A stretch of DNA of 64,000 bases from Notospermus geniculatus (taxonomy: Eukaryota > Nemertea > Pilidiophora > Heteronemertea > Lineidae). This document shows positions 1 to 12,165 of this stretch, piece after piece; positions within the stretch are counted from its first letter, which is position 1; every line of letters begins with the position of its first letter. Both the position numbers and the translations under genes were made by a program. A model generated the notes under the pieces. That model saw nothing but the letters and a program-made list of their open reading frames with translations. It did not search any database and was not told the origin of the DNA. The stretch is taken from positions 825,088 through 889,087 of the forward strand of contig NMRB01000031.1 in assembly GCA_002633025.1 (NCBI GenBank), read 5' to 3'.

Positions 1-914
1 TCAGTGGATTTATTTTCGATGATCAGCATTCTTGTTTGCACGTCAGATTTCCAATTTATGTACCGTTAGCGACATTTACATAGCAAGCCAGTTACACCAC
101 TTTTTGTTTATACACCATATATTTACCTTATGTTTTTCATAGACTATGCTACAGCACAAATGTGTTTAGTCAACCGTTGGTATGAAAAATGATGTTGCCT
201 TGGCATTTCGCGTCATCAGCTTCATATGCCACAAAATACTACAGACTTCTTTTGTATGCTTTGCTTTGAGAATACGAACGTGAGAAATTACTGCATTTCA
301 AATTGAATATAAGTTAACAAAGCCGCTGTTACAATCACTGGGGGATAAGTATTAAGCTTTTTCGCACTTTTCTTGTTGTGGCTGAACATTAACGCAATAT
401 CCAATTGCCATTAGAGTGAGGAAAGACGCGAGATGATGTCCCGTTCGGGGAACTCGCTCTGTATTGCCGCCACTTTCGATTGGACAACGATGAAACCCGT
501 GGATCAATTTTCGTTCGCCGGCTTCGTCCGCAGGGAAAAACAAAAATCAATTTGGGAGAACGGTGGTGGCTTTTTAAAAATACAATCATATCATACGACG
601 TTTTTTAATGATTTGTCGGTTGATCGAAAATGGGTCAGATATCTTTTTCTATCGGGAATGGGTTGCTGTACGATTCTTCATGATTTAGATGAGGACAATG
701 ATGACACCGAGGTCATTTACAGAATTGTCAGTAAATATAAAGTAAAGAGAGTTTGAGTAAATTTACGAAGTAACACCTGTAAATTTCAATAGAAATTAAC
801 AAGGCCTAGACCTACATGTACACATTCAAAAAATTGCTTCCAAAAATTACGTGCCAGAGTATGAAACTAGGAAAAGGCTCAAGTGGTACAGATATATAAT
901 GTATAGCTTTGGCA
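1..914. other. Non-genic stretch, no feature recognised
   Basis: AT-rich sequence with scattered short open frames (the longest near 433-756, plus strand, about 107 codons). None shows a recognisable domain, splice context or composition suggesting a gene. I see no repeat structure before the element that begins at 924. Confidence 0.5.
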
Positions 915-1111
915 CTTAAGGCGCAACCTCGTTCCCAGGGGTCGTTCGCTTTCTGACAATATGGCGGTCGCGTCACTAACCCCTGGCATCAGCTTTGGAT
1001 TTAACGCACGTACCTGGATTAGCAACCGAAGCTGATTCCAGGGGTTAGTGAGCGAGTGGTCCGAGGTTGTCTGAGCGAACTATACCCCTGGGGACGAGGT
1101 TGCTTAAGGCG
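915..1111. mobile_element. Short non-autonomous DNA transposon (MULE-like MITE), copy 1
   Basis: The element spans 924-1102 and is flanked by a perfect 9 bp direct repeat, CTTAAGGCG, at 915-923 and 1103-1111. Its ends are inverted: CAACCTCGTTCCCAGGGGT at the left, and the complement of a CAACCTCGTCCCCAGGGGT end at the right. Subterminal sequence (ACCCCTGG and CCAGGGGT around 978-1045) is also inverted. A 9 bp target-site duplication is typical of Mutator-like elements. A second copy lies at 11,393-11,766 in the opposite orientation. There is no coding capacity. The family assignment rests on duplication length and is an inference. Confidence 0.82.
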
Positions 1112-3038
1112 GGGGTTACCTATAGCTGAGCTCATTCCCTAGTGGCAATCCACGGAACTGGCCTTTGTGCGCTGTCAAACGACCAGTCATTCACATTCAG
1201 ATTAAATCCGATCACCCTGATATACTGTTTTCGAAAACCAATCTTCAGTGTACGTGCCGACCCTAAATCTTTTGTGTCCACTGCGGGTATTGTTCGGCTC
1301 TGTCGCTGGTGCTTTGGTCACAAATGGCCGAACAGAGTTTACTCAAAGGGCGCGAATAGTGCAAATCTGCATAACAAAGAAGTAACTTGCCAGCGGTATG
1401 GAAATTTTCAAATTTCCCAAACAAGTTTTCTCTTTTTTGACCCATATATTTGAAAAATTTCTTTGGGATGTTATTGCCATATGTGCATTCTAGGGCAACA
1501 CGATCGCCTTTTTTGGATAGTTGGTCTGGAATATGAAATATTTCAAAAACTGTAAATCGAGCCTTTTTTTGGCATTAAATAGTTTATACCAATTAAATGG
1601 AAAGTACTTTCGTAAAAAACGGATCGTTAGGCCCTGCAGGCATCAGGCCTGTATGTTACATACTATGTGGGAAACTGATGTGTCGCATCCCAAGTCTGCA
1701 AAATTGTTTGCGAACTCAAATTTTGACAACTTGTTATAACTTAATTAACTCCATCGTAATTGGTCAAAATGAACAATTCTTTCACAGAACGGAAGCATAA
1801 AGGTTGTAGCTAAAACATTTTGTTGACATCAATTAGTTACTTTTTGTCATGAATATGTTAGGACGCTTGTTTTCAAAGAGCGTCAATAAAGTCGGCATAG
1901 GTAGCCCCCCGCCTCAAGCTATTACTAGGCGCAAAAGACGAATAGCTGTGCTTGGGACAGCGTAATAAAGTCGAATTGGCTGAGCCCAGAAAATCGCTGC
2001 GTCGCTGTATGCGGCTACACCAAATATACATGTATATAAATATATATATATAAAATTAAATATGGCTGTGCCGTCGATCAGGCGCACACTGCAAAGCGTT
2101 GTGGCTGTGCTATTTCAAATAACGTTGTGCCAAGGCTGAGCGTTATTTGTTATTCAATATTTTCAGTGATAAACAGTTTTTAGCTTTCAGGGCGTTTAAA
2201 GAAAGACTTGCACATTTTATGAATGGGAGAGCTGAGAATATTACGAATGATTCAAACTTCTTCGATAATCGATACCGGGTTTACCCTTACATTGATGTGT
2301 TAGTACTCCATGCTGCATGAGTTTGTTGACTCAGAGCATGTTGCTGTACTACCTTTCCTAAAAATGGGGAGCCTGCAACTACCAGTGCAGCGGAAGTATT
2401 TCCTCTTCAGTCAGATTTCAAAATCAGAGAGAGGTAGGCCTTGAAATTGATACCACGAACCATGTCGTCGACCAAAATCGACTTGGGCACATCCTCTGAC
2501 CCATATCATTATGCCTCTAAGTTGTGAAGCGTTCTCAATTTATGGAGTGGGATGCAAAATCCAAGATGGCTACCTGGCGGCCATATTGAAAGTCAGAGCA
2601 CAACCAAAATCGACAGGCATGACAGGGTCTTTCTGATCTGATCCACATCGGGTTGTTTGCAGGCGTCGGCCATGGCTCGGCTCTGTGGTATTTTCCTCAC
2701 AACTTTCATCAAGGCGCCATTTGATTAGATGTCAACCTGCTGTCATCGTTGTGACATGTTGCACACACTCTCTGATAGTGGAAATCCCGTCGTAATCCAC
2801 CGCGTCAATATTTGTAGACATTCGAATGAAATCGATACAGTAGTCAGAACTAGCTCGGCGTGTAGTGCTCCAAGTTGTAGATTCTGACTTCTTCTAACCT
2901 ACTTAATTGATGGGAAAGTTACACACGACATTAACTTGCCTCATTCAGTTGACACAAGAAGACAACCATATATCAAGGCTGTTCGCAGTGAAATAGCGAA
3001 TCGTTAGCAGCTTAGGACCCGTGTTCAATACGCGATAA
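1112..3038. other. Non-genic stretch, no gene recognised
   Basis: Low-complexity and AT-rich sequence, including a TA run near 2030-2055. Open frames are short and overlapping, with no domain or splice pattern that I recognise. Confidence 0.5.
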
Positions 3039-3442
3039 TAGGGAGTTTTCGCAAATCTGACGAAAAACGAAGTACGAAATACGAAATTGGACGTCATATC
3101 CATGACGTAATGTATTTCAGGAAATGGCTGGTACATGTACCACAAATATCGCCTGCTGCAAGAGCGTCTTTTAGCGTATGACGTTAGAACGACAGAGGTA
3201 CGGTGTATATTAAACTTTGAAATTTATCTTTCGTTTCCACTTCGTTGATACGAATTGGAAATTTAAAAATTCAAGATACGCCATAACTCTTTCGATCTTA
3301 CATGACATGCTAAAAGACGCACTGGCAGGAGGGACATTTGTGGTACCAACCATTTCCCGAAATACATTACGTCATGGATATGACGTCCAATTTCGTATTT
3401 CGTACTTCGTTTTTCGTCAGATAACTCTGCGAAAACTCCCTA
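3039..3442. mobile_element. Inverted-repeat element with TA flanks (400 bp), copy 1
   Basis: The element runs 3041-3440. The left end GGGAGTTTTCGCAAATCTGA is inverted at the right as TGCGAAAACTCCC. Arms of about 70-90 bp include GACGAAAAACGAAGTACGAA and its complement, and TA flanks both ends, as expected for Tc1/mariner-type insertion. A diverged second copy lies near 39,316-39,718. The interior has no transposase-like coding. Confidence 0.7.
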
Positions 3443-4384
3443 ATAACAGAGGAGGGCTCAAACAAGTGTGATTTTCGGCGCCCTCCCTTAATATAACTTT
3501 GCTCGACCAATTTTCAGTACCAACTAACAATTTGTAGAGAAAATGCTTTTTTTCGAAGTTATTGTGACGATGATTTTGCCTTCTTCCCGTATAACAAGGC
3601 CCCGAGTTTGTCTCCAACTCGTTCATCTCTCATTATTCTAATGCAAGTTAACTCTGCTGATGCAAGTTAATGATTAGTTCATTTATACAAGGATGCGAGC
3701 GAGGATGCAATAAGTGTCAGATGATGGAAAAAGTATAAAGTGCTCAGTAACTTCCAACAAATCATACTGAACGAAAGATCTCCAAATCCAAGAGAATTTT
3801 ACCGAATTCCGAAAGTTAATTTCGGGCAGAAGGTATTGGCTTATTTTGATTATTTTTTTTATTTTTGTAACACCAAAACATACAATAAAGAGTCTCCAAA
3901 ATTTATTTCAAGTATTTGTCACATACTGCTTCTCCATCAGCACTCATAGTCGAGATTCGTCCTTCCCGCAAGTTGCAGTGTTAAAACGAAGGCGAACGAA
4001 GAGGATGGATATTCACTTGACATGCTTTTTGAGGTATTTTTCCAAATATCATTACAGTTACGGAAACACTTACTTGTGGGACGTGGCAACCTGACTATGT
4101 TTACCCATTAAGTATGAAATCCGCAACTTTTTCTGTTGGTAATAGCAGTGCAAGAGTGGTGAAACAGGAAAGCAGGACACCAATATGCGCATTACTATAA
4201 AAAAAGAGCAGCACTCAACACTGGAAAAAAGGGCGTTATCACGTGCTTTTGCCACTAAATACAGTTTCAATGCGCTTCACATTATTACCCCAGTCTCTCC
4301 AGACACCATTCTAGCGAACTCAAGGAGTACAATGTAGCTCACTCAGCGCATCACTTGATTCTTTCGGACCAGTTGAAAATTCAA
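3443..4384. other. Non-genic stretch
   Basis: No gene or repeat is recognised. Open frames here are short, overlap one another on both strands and lack coding signatures. Confidence 0.45.
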
Positions 4385-4470
4385 AGTGGCGACTCGGTCG
4401 GGAATCGAACCCGTGAACTCTGAGTCTCGAATCCTACATTCAGCCGCTGCCCCGCCGCACATTAGTTTCA
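4385..4470 (-). mobile_element. tRNA-derived SINE relic (tRNA-like head)
   Basis: On the minus strand this reads as a tRNA-like segment with a near-perfect internal B box, GGGTTCGATTCCC (4397-4409), followed by an acceptor-arm-like GACC. The A-box half (GGGGCAGCGGCTGAATG) is degenerate. No well-paired acceptor stem is evident, so a functional tRNA is unlikely. A SINE fragment is the simpler reading. Confidence 0.45.
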
Positions 4471-4485
4471 TTTAAGAGTTGACTT

Positions 4486-4693
4486 GCACCACAACGACGT
4501 TTCTTGAAATTGCACCACAACGACGTTTCTTAAAATTGCACCACAACGACGTTTCTTAAAATTGCACCACAACGACATTTCTTAAAATTGCACCACAACG
4601 ACGTTTCTTAAAATTAAATTGCACCACAACGACGTTTCTTAAAATTGCACCACAACGACGTTTCTTAAAAGTGCACCACAACGACGTTTCTTC
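4486..4693. repeat. 26 bp tandem repeat, 8 units
   Basis: GCACCACAACGACGTTTCTT followed by a variable AAAATT-like tail starts at 4486, 4512, 4538, 4564, 4590, 4621, 4647 and 4673. The period is 26 bp, with one 31 bp unit caused by an extra AAATT. Units are nearly identical, so the array is young. The repetitive open frame on the minus strand here is a by-product. Confidence 0.93.
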
Positions 4694-6020
4694 AACTTCT
4701 CTTTGTACTTCTACAGGGATGCCACACGAAAGAAGCCAGCTATAAGGTTGTCTTCGCCGAATTTGGAATTGCATCTTGGATGCAAAGACGATGTTTTCTT
4801 TCCCCGTTTCCCACTAGCAACACTCCACATTGCATTATCAACTAAAAGTCAACAAATAACATCGAATTATCGGAGAAGAAAATTAATTTCGCGAATTACC
4901 GCAGTTATGTATTCAATTCGTAGCGCAGATTGTGAGTTTAGTTGATTAGACCTACTTTTGTTAACAAGAATGACGACCACAGGGGCTTGACAGTTCGTTT
5001 AGAAAATGACGTTAATTGGGTTGGGTTGCTCGTCACATAAAGGGACGCCAGAAGTGACACCGGCCATCGCCAACGGGGGCCTTCATCTATATCAGATTCT
5101 GTGCCAATTGCCGTGAGAGCCGTGGACTGTTGAGAGAATACGGTACGAGTCTCGAGGCCAACGGGGTGTTAATAAGGATGTTAAAGCTGGAGTCCCGTCA
5201 AGATTCTTCCAATCTTTTTTTGAAATGTAAATGAAGGGATGTGTGGACGCCAGGTATGGGGATAAAAATGAACGTACAGTATAATGTGTCTAAAATTATC
5301 CGTTTCATATTGAAAACAAATACATTATTGGACATTTTAAATTGTACCTTCTGGACGTGTTGAAAACTCTACAAACGTAAGTGACGATGTCATAATGCTA
5401 ACTATCCCCCGTTGTATTCAGTTGATTTAAAAAATCGCTTTCTTAAAAAAATGAAAATTGACAACGAAAATCATTATATCTACCTGCATGTACATGTATT
5501 CTTGATAAACCATGATTCTAAAAAACCTGCTTGTATACAGCTAATCGGGTCATGGCAACAATAAGCAGTCTATTTAGAAGAAGTTATTTATCATCATTTA
5601 CATTTAAATAGATTCATTACACGCGATTGATTTCATCGAATTTCAGCTAATTTTGAATGTTTTCAAATAATGTAGGCCTACTGCTTGGAGGCAAATAAAT
5701 AAAAGAAACAGATGGCACCGAAACTGTTCAGGAACTCAGTGGTACACAGACACAAGTTACTTATCGATTTTAACTGTAGATTTTTCTTGGAAAGAACGTT
5801 GCTTCGTTAGGCCTATTAGTAATAAAGTCCGCTTCACACTGTCAAATATAGTTGATGTGATTATCTTATGCTAGATAAGAGCCACACGAAAACTGTCGGC
5901 CTTGAATTGGTGGATTCAGAAAATATCAACAATGGGGCTGAAGGAACGTCAGAATTTGCTTTTTTGTTAAAGCAACTAGAGCCACTCACATGAAGGTCTT
6001 ACCTCAGTCGTCAACTAGTA
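4694..6020. other. Non-genic AT-rich stretch
   Basis: No gene or clear repeat is recognised. ACATGTA words appear near 5488-5500 and 6019-6023. Confidence 0.45.
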
Positions 6021-6024
6021 CATG

Positions 6025-6570
6025 TATAGAGCGATTAGAACGTTCCGTTCTTACGCTTAAATATACTCTCTATCCGGAACTTTAAGACCAGACAATGAGG
6101 AACTTCTAGGCCCGCGCAAGTGGCATTCACCCTAGTAAAAGCCTATTGTACAATTTGGTCAATCAACCCCAAGCTCTACTCGACGGCGCTGAAGTGAATT
6201 GTTGATGAACATGAATTGACTGGCATTCTGGTCTTAAAGTTCCGGAGATAGAGTATGTGTATCATACAAAGAGCGATTAGAAGGTTTCTTGCTTATGTTT
6301 GAAATAGGTTGTCCACCATACAATAGAGCGATTAAACGGTATCTTCTTTAAGCTTGAATAGGTCGCCAACCATACAATAGAACGATTAAGGTAAATAGTT
6401 TAAATAACACACAAAATTTGAATATATTGTCCACCATTGAGTGATTAAACGGTCTCTTTCTTAAGATCGTATGGATTACGTATCATACATGTACAATAGA
6501 GCGACTAGAAAGGTCTTGCTTAAGCTTGAATAGCTCGTCTATGCATACACAATAGAATGACTGGAAGCAA
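6025..6570. repeat. Degenerate ~55-75 bp repeat cluster
   Basis: A motif of the form CATACAATAGAGCGATTAGA, followed by GGTYTCTTGCTTAAGCTTGAATAG, recurs with divergence near 6028, 6265, 6320, 6370, 6430, 6490 and 6548. The cluster also contains an inverted pair: CTCTATCCGGAACTTTAAGACCAG (about 6068-6092) against its complement (about 6229-6253). These are old, diverged tandem or nested copies. Confidence 0.6.
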
Positions 6571-7779
6571 TCCATATCCGATGGCGCGATAATCGTAGGT
6601 TTAACCAACCTTTGAGATTGAAAGAAATCATTTTTCTTCTCTAATGATGGTCATAAACTTAACATTGCTCAAAAGAAGAGATAGGTAGACAGTCTTAATT
6701 GTTTTAGGGATCATTAGGGCATTATTAATTACAAAAGAAAATTCTCAAGACGTTGATCATATTAAATCAGCCGATTATTCTTCGAGATTTTCATTGGGAG
6801 AGGTCTCTTTGACCTAATTTCGAAAGCAAAACTATCAATTAACTTCGATGGTATCTCTCGTGAAAACCGACTGGCAAATCCATTAAAATTTTACTACACG
6901 TAAAAACTGCCTTTTGCTAAAGTGATTTTTTTCAAAAAAGATTAATTTTTGTCTCCCCGTCAGAAAACGCGATTTTGAACACTATATTTCTTAGTTAACA
7001 GCCACATTATTAAAAAATTATTATGTACCAGATTGCCTTTTTTCCAGAGAGGACACAGAGGACCAGAAAGGACACAGACCTCAGCACCAACATTTGATTT
7101 ATTTTCTATCAGATTATCTTTTTCCAGCAAAGGGGCGGACCTCAGACAGGTTCGTGCTTGGCCAAGTCTGGACAGTTCTGTGGCGATTATGGTATTACGA
7201 TATACTGGCGCCTAAACTACCTGCTATTGTCAATACAACGGCATATGGATGCAGATAAGACTGGGATTCCATGTTATCGCGTGGGATCCAACCAATCAAA
7301 ATGCCCGAGCATGCCGATTGTGAGTTGGGAGAATCGGTCTCCTCAACCATGCAAAAAATTACAATAGTAAAATATTGGTCCCATCTCTGTGTTGCCCCAG
7401 ACACCAACATGTTAATTGGGTACTAGTCCATTCCTCAGCTTAAATTGACAGTTAACGCCACTCGTGCTTACAATTCAAATCATTATCAAGGGTCGCCGAC
7501 TCCGGACCAAATGTGCCGTGAATTCCAACAGCTGTTACGGATGGTATATTTGTAAACACATAGAAAAAGTTGTCAGTGAAGCAACTCCATTGAAATGATT
7601 TGATATTACGATTTCATGGTGAAGTGTCTAGTAGACCTACCATTAAAAGGAGACAGTCAGATTATTCAAAATGTTCCAATGATAAGACGTGCGTACTCGT
7701 GTGCATGGTTTCACTCAAGCCGTGTGCACCATCGAAAATTTTGGAAACGGTCTTTTGAAAGAAGACTCACAAGGGCCAT
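6571..7779. other. Non-genic stretch
   Basis: No gene is recognised. A short imperfect direct repeat, (AGA)GGACACAGA, lies near 7048-7080. Open frames at 7033-7410 overlap on both strands without domain signatures. Confidence 0.45.
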
Positions 7780-8069
7780 CACTGTTAGAAATTATTGTAA
7801 TAATTTTACAGAAATTGCCTGCAGCAGAGTCCCCAGAACTTTCTTTAAATTTACATATGGTATGATTTATGTTTTCCTGTATTGGTTGGACTCAATTGGA
7901 CTTTCCCTAATGATGCTTTCTAAGAGCAGTACATGTATGAAAATATAATTTGGCCAACCGCCAGTCAAGTCTCTCTTAACATTTCTTTAAGTCTGTAATT
8001 TTACAGGTCCAGTCCCTGAGACTCTGCTGCAGGAATTTTCTGTAAAATCCTCTGTTATTTCTAACAGTG
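7780..8069. mobile_element. Inverted-repeat MITE-like element (290 bp)
   Basis: The left end CACTGTTAGAAAT and right end ATTTCTAACAGTG are inverted. Arms of about 55 bp extend through TTTTACAGAAATT/CTGCAGCAGAGTC and complements. A convincing target-site duplication is not visible. A GATGATGATG microsatellite follows at about 8080-8103. Confidence 0.62.
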
Positions 8070-8552
8070 TAAAGTCCAGATGATGATGATGATGACGATG
8101 ATGTCAGGATCTATTGCCTGAGATCTAGCTAATGATGTAATCACGAAGTGCAAATCTGAAGCAATTGCATGAAACTCAAGAATGAGTAAGAGGTGATGTT
8201 AAACATTTGCAAAATGCGATAAATTAGTCAGGTTTGCATAAGAATCTCTTCAAGCTGCACTACATTATTTAATCGCTTATTTCTTGTCAAACCCATAGGT
8301 TAGATGTAGAATTCGATTGCTTTAGAAATGAAGTGTCAACAAACGTCAGGATTTCTGTGATGCGTATAAATTTTTTTTAAAGTCTTAAATCGATATCTTA
8401 GATTCATCCCCGAAAACTCTGTATTGTATTCCAACGAGATTTTGAACTGTCCAACTGTGAAATAATTTTATGCGATTCTTTTCGAGTCATGACTGTATCT
8501 GATGAAATTAACCGCACAGTAGGTTATTTTACGGGGCATCTCCACGAAAACA

Positions 8553-8678
8553 GAGTTTTCGCAAAACCCCCGAAACGCCAACGCGAACGTCTATCCTTTT
8601 GTTCGGTGCTCTCTTCGTGGCATCGAACAATGGGTTTGGCGTTCACGTTGGCGTTTCGGGGGCTTTGCGAAAACTCCC
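8553..8678. mobile_element. Hairpin MITE, GAGTTTTCGCAAA family, copy 1
   Basis: The left arm GAGTTTTCGCAAAACCCCCG continues into AAACGCCAACGCGAAC. The right arm is its near-perfect complement, ending GCTTTGCGAAAACTC. The two arms frame a loop of about 55 bp. A second copy at 40,221-40,346 carries the loop in reverse orientation. Confidence 0.8.
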
Positions 8679-8729
8679 GAACGTCTCCGAATAACCCGGA
8701 ACTGTTCGAGTAGGATTGGTTGAGTTATA

Positions 8730-8850
8730 GGCTGGTATTCATAAAAGTTAGCAAATGCTTTTACTTGAGATTTGCACAGTGAAGTCCAATGCAAATGCAT
8801 TACAAAACTTTAAGTAAAAGCATTTGCTAGCTTTTATAAATATCAGCCAT
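8730..8850. mobile_element. Hairpin MITE with GCAAATGCTTTTACTT core, copy 1
   Basis: GGCTGGTATTCATAAAAGTTAGCAAATGCTTTTACTT is mirrored by its complement ending GGCTGATATTTATAAAAG on the opposite strand (quoted in parts; arms about 45 bp). The same core is found in the hairpin at 36,204-36,331. Confidence 0.72.
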
Positions 8851-11383
8851 TGGCCAATTGCTTATGGATTATGATAATTTCAAGCAGAATATATAAAGGA
8901 TTACATGTGAAATTCTGGCTTCTTTATATCAGGATGAATATCGTGTCTCATCGTAAACCTGTGATATTGATCGCCATCAATTGGGACATGTAAACGAGAA
9001 CGACAAACAGTAAAACATGAATATAAAACTGAATAAATAAAGCATACACCTCTAAAAAGTGCGTTAATTATGCGGTCGGAATTGGCAGTTGACAATCTGC
9101 TTGTGTGCCACAAGCAGACACACAGAACAAGAGCGTGTCCCGGACCCCTTCAAGCCTAAATCTAAGTGGAACCCGCCACGCCGCTGCCGGGATACNCGGT
9201 TGGGGTCGAAAATTCGCAAACACTCTGGAAATTGCCTTTTTATTTATCATATATTGTGTGTCAATTTTTGTGCTTTTCATCTCTTTGTGCCACAAGCAGA
9301 ATATATGTTAGACAAAGCGGTATCACACTGGTGTGCCTGGTCTGATGAAAATGTCCTAGTCATTTTTTACCAATCTTTCTATGAAATAATCTGTAAAGAC
9401 ATCAAGATCTCTGGATATGCACCGTAGCATGCCATGAATTTAATCGGACGGTGAAAACCAAGTATATTTTAGAAATTCTGAGTTAGGTTTAGCCGTAAAA
9501 TTTAGTGGGACGGTTAAACCCAAGTTGAATAGTAAAATAGCCGAGTTTTAACGATGTCCCTGTGACTGCCGTATCTCTTTCAACTACATAAGTTACGTAA
9601 AAGCAAACGTGCGGATGAAAAAATCTGCCTCTATAATATATCCTACCTTTTTGCGGCCTGATTCCTTTACTTTATCCTCTCGTATTTAGTTTTCGTTCCG
9701 ATTTGGAAAAAAACAAGGTGCTTTATTTCCACCAAGTCAGAAAAATTAACAAAACAAAGTCACTGAACGCACAGTCCTCTCTTGATACTATTTCTCTTAC
9801 TCCAAATTATGCATTGTTGCAAGAACTAGTCCAGAAAATAATCCTTCCCACATCAGGAAAAGATACAGAAAAACACTGATTTTTCATTGAAGTACATGTA
9901 ATAACAACCGATTGATAGCTGATGTGCAGCGCGTCTGTTTTACCAACTCGATGATATGCGCCCGACCAACTGGCGATGGTTCCACGCTTGTTAATCGACG
10001 TATTGACGAAGCGTATTGGACTCCCAGGATAGACGCGCCAGCAGTCTTGCGCATGGCAGTTGTGCACTGTACGGCAGGTTGCGATAGCTGGCTCGTTTTG
10101 TACTGCGCTTGCATTACATGCAGGTCTTGAAATCGGATCAAACCTAGGCGATTTCACCTATTACTGCGAGTGATGTAATACACATCGATCTCTAGAATGC
10201 TGTAATAACTTTAATACGTGCGCATGATTATGAGGGAGTGGCCATGGAAGTTCTTGAGCTGTTTTTTAGGAAGCAGGTTTAGTTGGCACAAGGTTTAAAA
10301 AGTATAGTTTAATGCTGTTCTGTATTTTTTGGTGGGCAAATGCAAGGAACTTGACAACTGATGAAAAAATAATTTTCCACAATTTTTTCTGGAAATGATC
10401 ACCATTATTATTGATACAAAATTTTACCATAGCATGCTGACCAAGAATCAAAGCGCCCGTCATTATGACATGCAGCATCAACCTTGTGCCATTAAGAACC
10501 AACCTCGCGGCTATCTGCATCGGAATATCAAAATGACATTAAATGAAACATATCGCAAATAGATTATGATTAAGCGCTGGGAATTGCATGCTTTATATGA
10601 AAATTCCTTGTACAGTTCTGTATTCTTAATGGCTGTGTTTCCACGACGTGGCCCCGACAATCTATCAGCGGATATGACGTATGGTCGTTATGAGTTAGCT
10701 TAATTACATTCCGAAGATGCTGGCATCGGAACGTTCCTGAACATTGACATTGAGTGAAGAGTTTGTTGGTGTTGTTTGAGGAACTTCAAGGGATGAGTAA
10801 GGAATAAAAAGTGGAAAATAAGAAGTGGGAAATTTTGCACTTTTGCGCGAATGCGTATGCCAAATTTTGGCCTTAAGACCTCAAATATGGCTGTCGGGCA
10901 GCCATCTTGAAAAAATGTACTTTGGCCTATATCACATGAACAATACCAGTGTTGAGGTAAAATTGGTTATTGACCAACCTCACCCATCCTGTGCCAATGT
11001 AATATAATATTGTAGTCCACAAATCACCATCACTTATCATGCTTGCCTGCACCAGTTCAGTAGGTGCGTAATTGAATTATTTTGTACTTTTCAAAGTGTC
11101 ATCACTCAGCTCTACCTATCAATTATCCGGGAACAGTTTAAAGTTTAACTGGTGTTCGTTCTTGAACAGTATATGGGATAATCGGTAAATTTGCATGTTG
11201 GTAAATTATTGAATTATTTCAAAGCAGGCAATGAATTGTCACTTAATTACGTCATTAAAGTCCTATTAACATTTCATCTATGTTCAGAGATCACTGTCAT
11301 GCGATAAATCACAATATATCGGTATATTTGTAATTTGGTCTGCAGGGAATGTTCAGATGGCGAAAAGATGATTTGGACAAGCT
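8851..11383. other. Non-genic stretch
   Basis: No gene is recognised. The GC-richer segment at about 9,900-10,140 is open in three overlapping frames on both strands, but none matches a family I know. A single ambiguous base sits at 9196. Confidence 0.4.
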
Positions 11384-11775
11384 GTGGTTGTACAACCTCG
11401 TCCCCAGGGGTATAGTTCGCTCAGACAACCTCGGACCACTCGCTCACTAACCCCTGGAATCAGCTTCGGTTGATAATCCAGGAATCTTGGACTAAGTATA
11501 GGTGGCAGCACGAGTCAAAATAATCAATTTGAAATACTTACATGTACTTTTTAAAATTCTTTTTACAAAAAAATCATCAAACGTGGATATAGATAACCTT
11601 CTGGTTTGATCCAAAATATTTTGAAAATTTCTTTGGGTATATTCTTGGATATATTTGACGGTTTCCCGTCAACCAATCACGTGCGGTAAATCCTAAGCTG
11701 ATGCCAGGGGTTAGTGACGCGACCGCCATATTGTCAGAAAGCGAACGACCCCTGGGAACGAGGTTGGTGGTTGTA
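11384..11775. mobile_element. MULE-like MITE, copy 2 (inverted relative to copy 1)
   Basis: The element spans 11,393-11,766 and is flanked by a perfect 9 bp duplication, GTGGTTGTA (11,384-11,392 and 11,767-11,775). Its ends match copy 1 at 924-1102 in reverse orientation: CAACCTCGTCCCCAGGGGT at the left, and ACCCCTGGGAACGAGGTTG (without its first base) at the right. The interior is longer (374 versus 179 bp) because of extra central sequence. Two insertions with independent 9 bp duplications establish the family and its target preference length. Confidence 0.85.
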
Positions 11776-11845
11776 GGGAAATGAATTACAGAATGGATGT
11801 TGACAAAAAGATGCATCGCTAAACGCGAGTAATGTAAAGGTGCTT

Positions 11846-12165
11846 TTACACGGTCAAGAAATTGCACCAAATAAATTGTATCAACATTATTGCATAAATA
11901 TATTCTGTTCTGTCATGGAGGAATTATATAATTCCTCCATGGTTCTGTTAACTAACAAAAATTATTGGAGCAATATTGCTGAAAATAGTGACAGGTTCTA
12001 AATCGTAAGTGTAACATTGCAGAAAATAGAGCCAGGTTCTAAATTTTCTCAACAAATTGCATCAATAAATTTATACCGTATATCCATTTTACACGAGCAA
12101 TATTTCATGCAGAACGCGGTTGCAAGCAATTGCTGGACAAATTGCTGGTGTAAAACCCTATGGTG
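11846..12165. repeat. Imperfect inverted-repeat element
   Basis: GGTGCTTTTACACGGTCAAG at the left faces TTGCTGGTGTAAAACCC at the right. Several ATTGC-type words are repeated inside (AAATTGCACC, AACATTGCAG). It looks like a decayed foldback element. Confidence 0.4.

Noticed and set aside
4486-4693. CRISPR-like array
   Set aside because: The repeats are directly abutting with no unique spacers, and this is an animal genome; it is a simple tandem array.
9807-10157. 116-codon minus-strand frame in a GC-richer patch as an exon
   Set aside because: Three overlapping frames are equally open and no family resemblance or supported splice sites were found.
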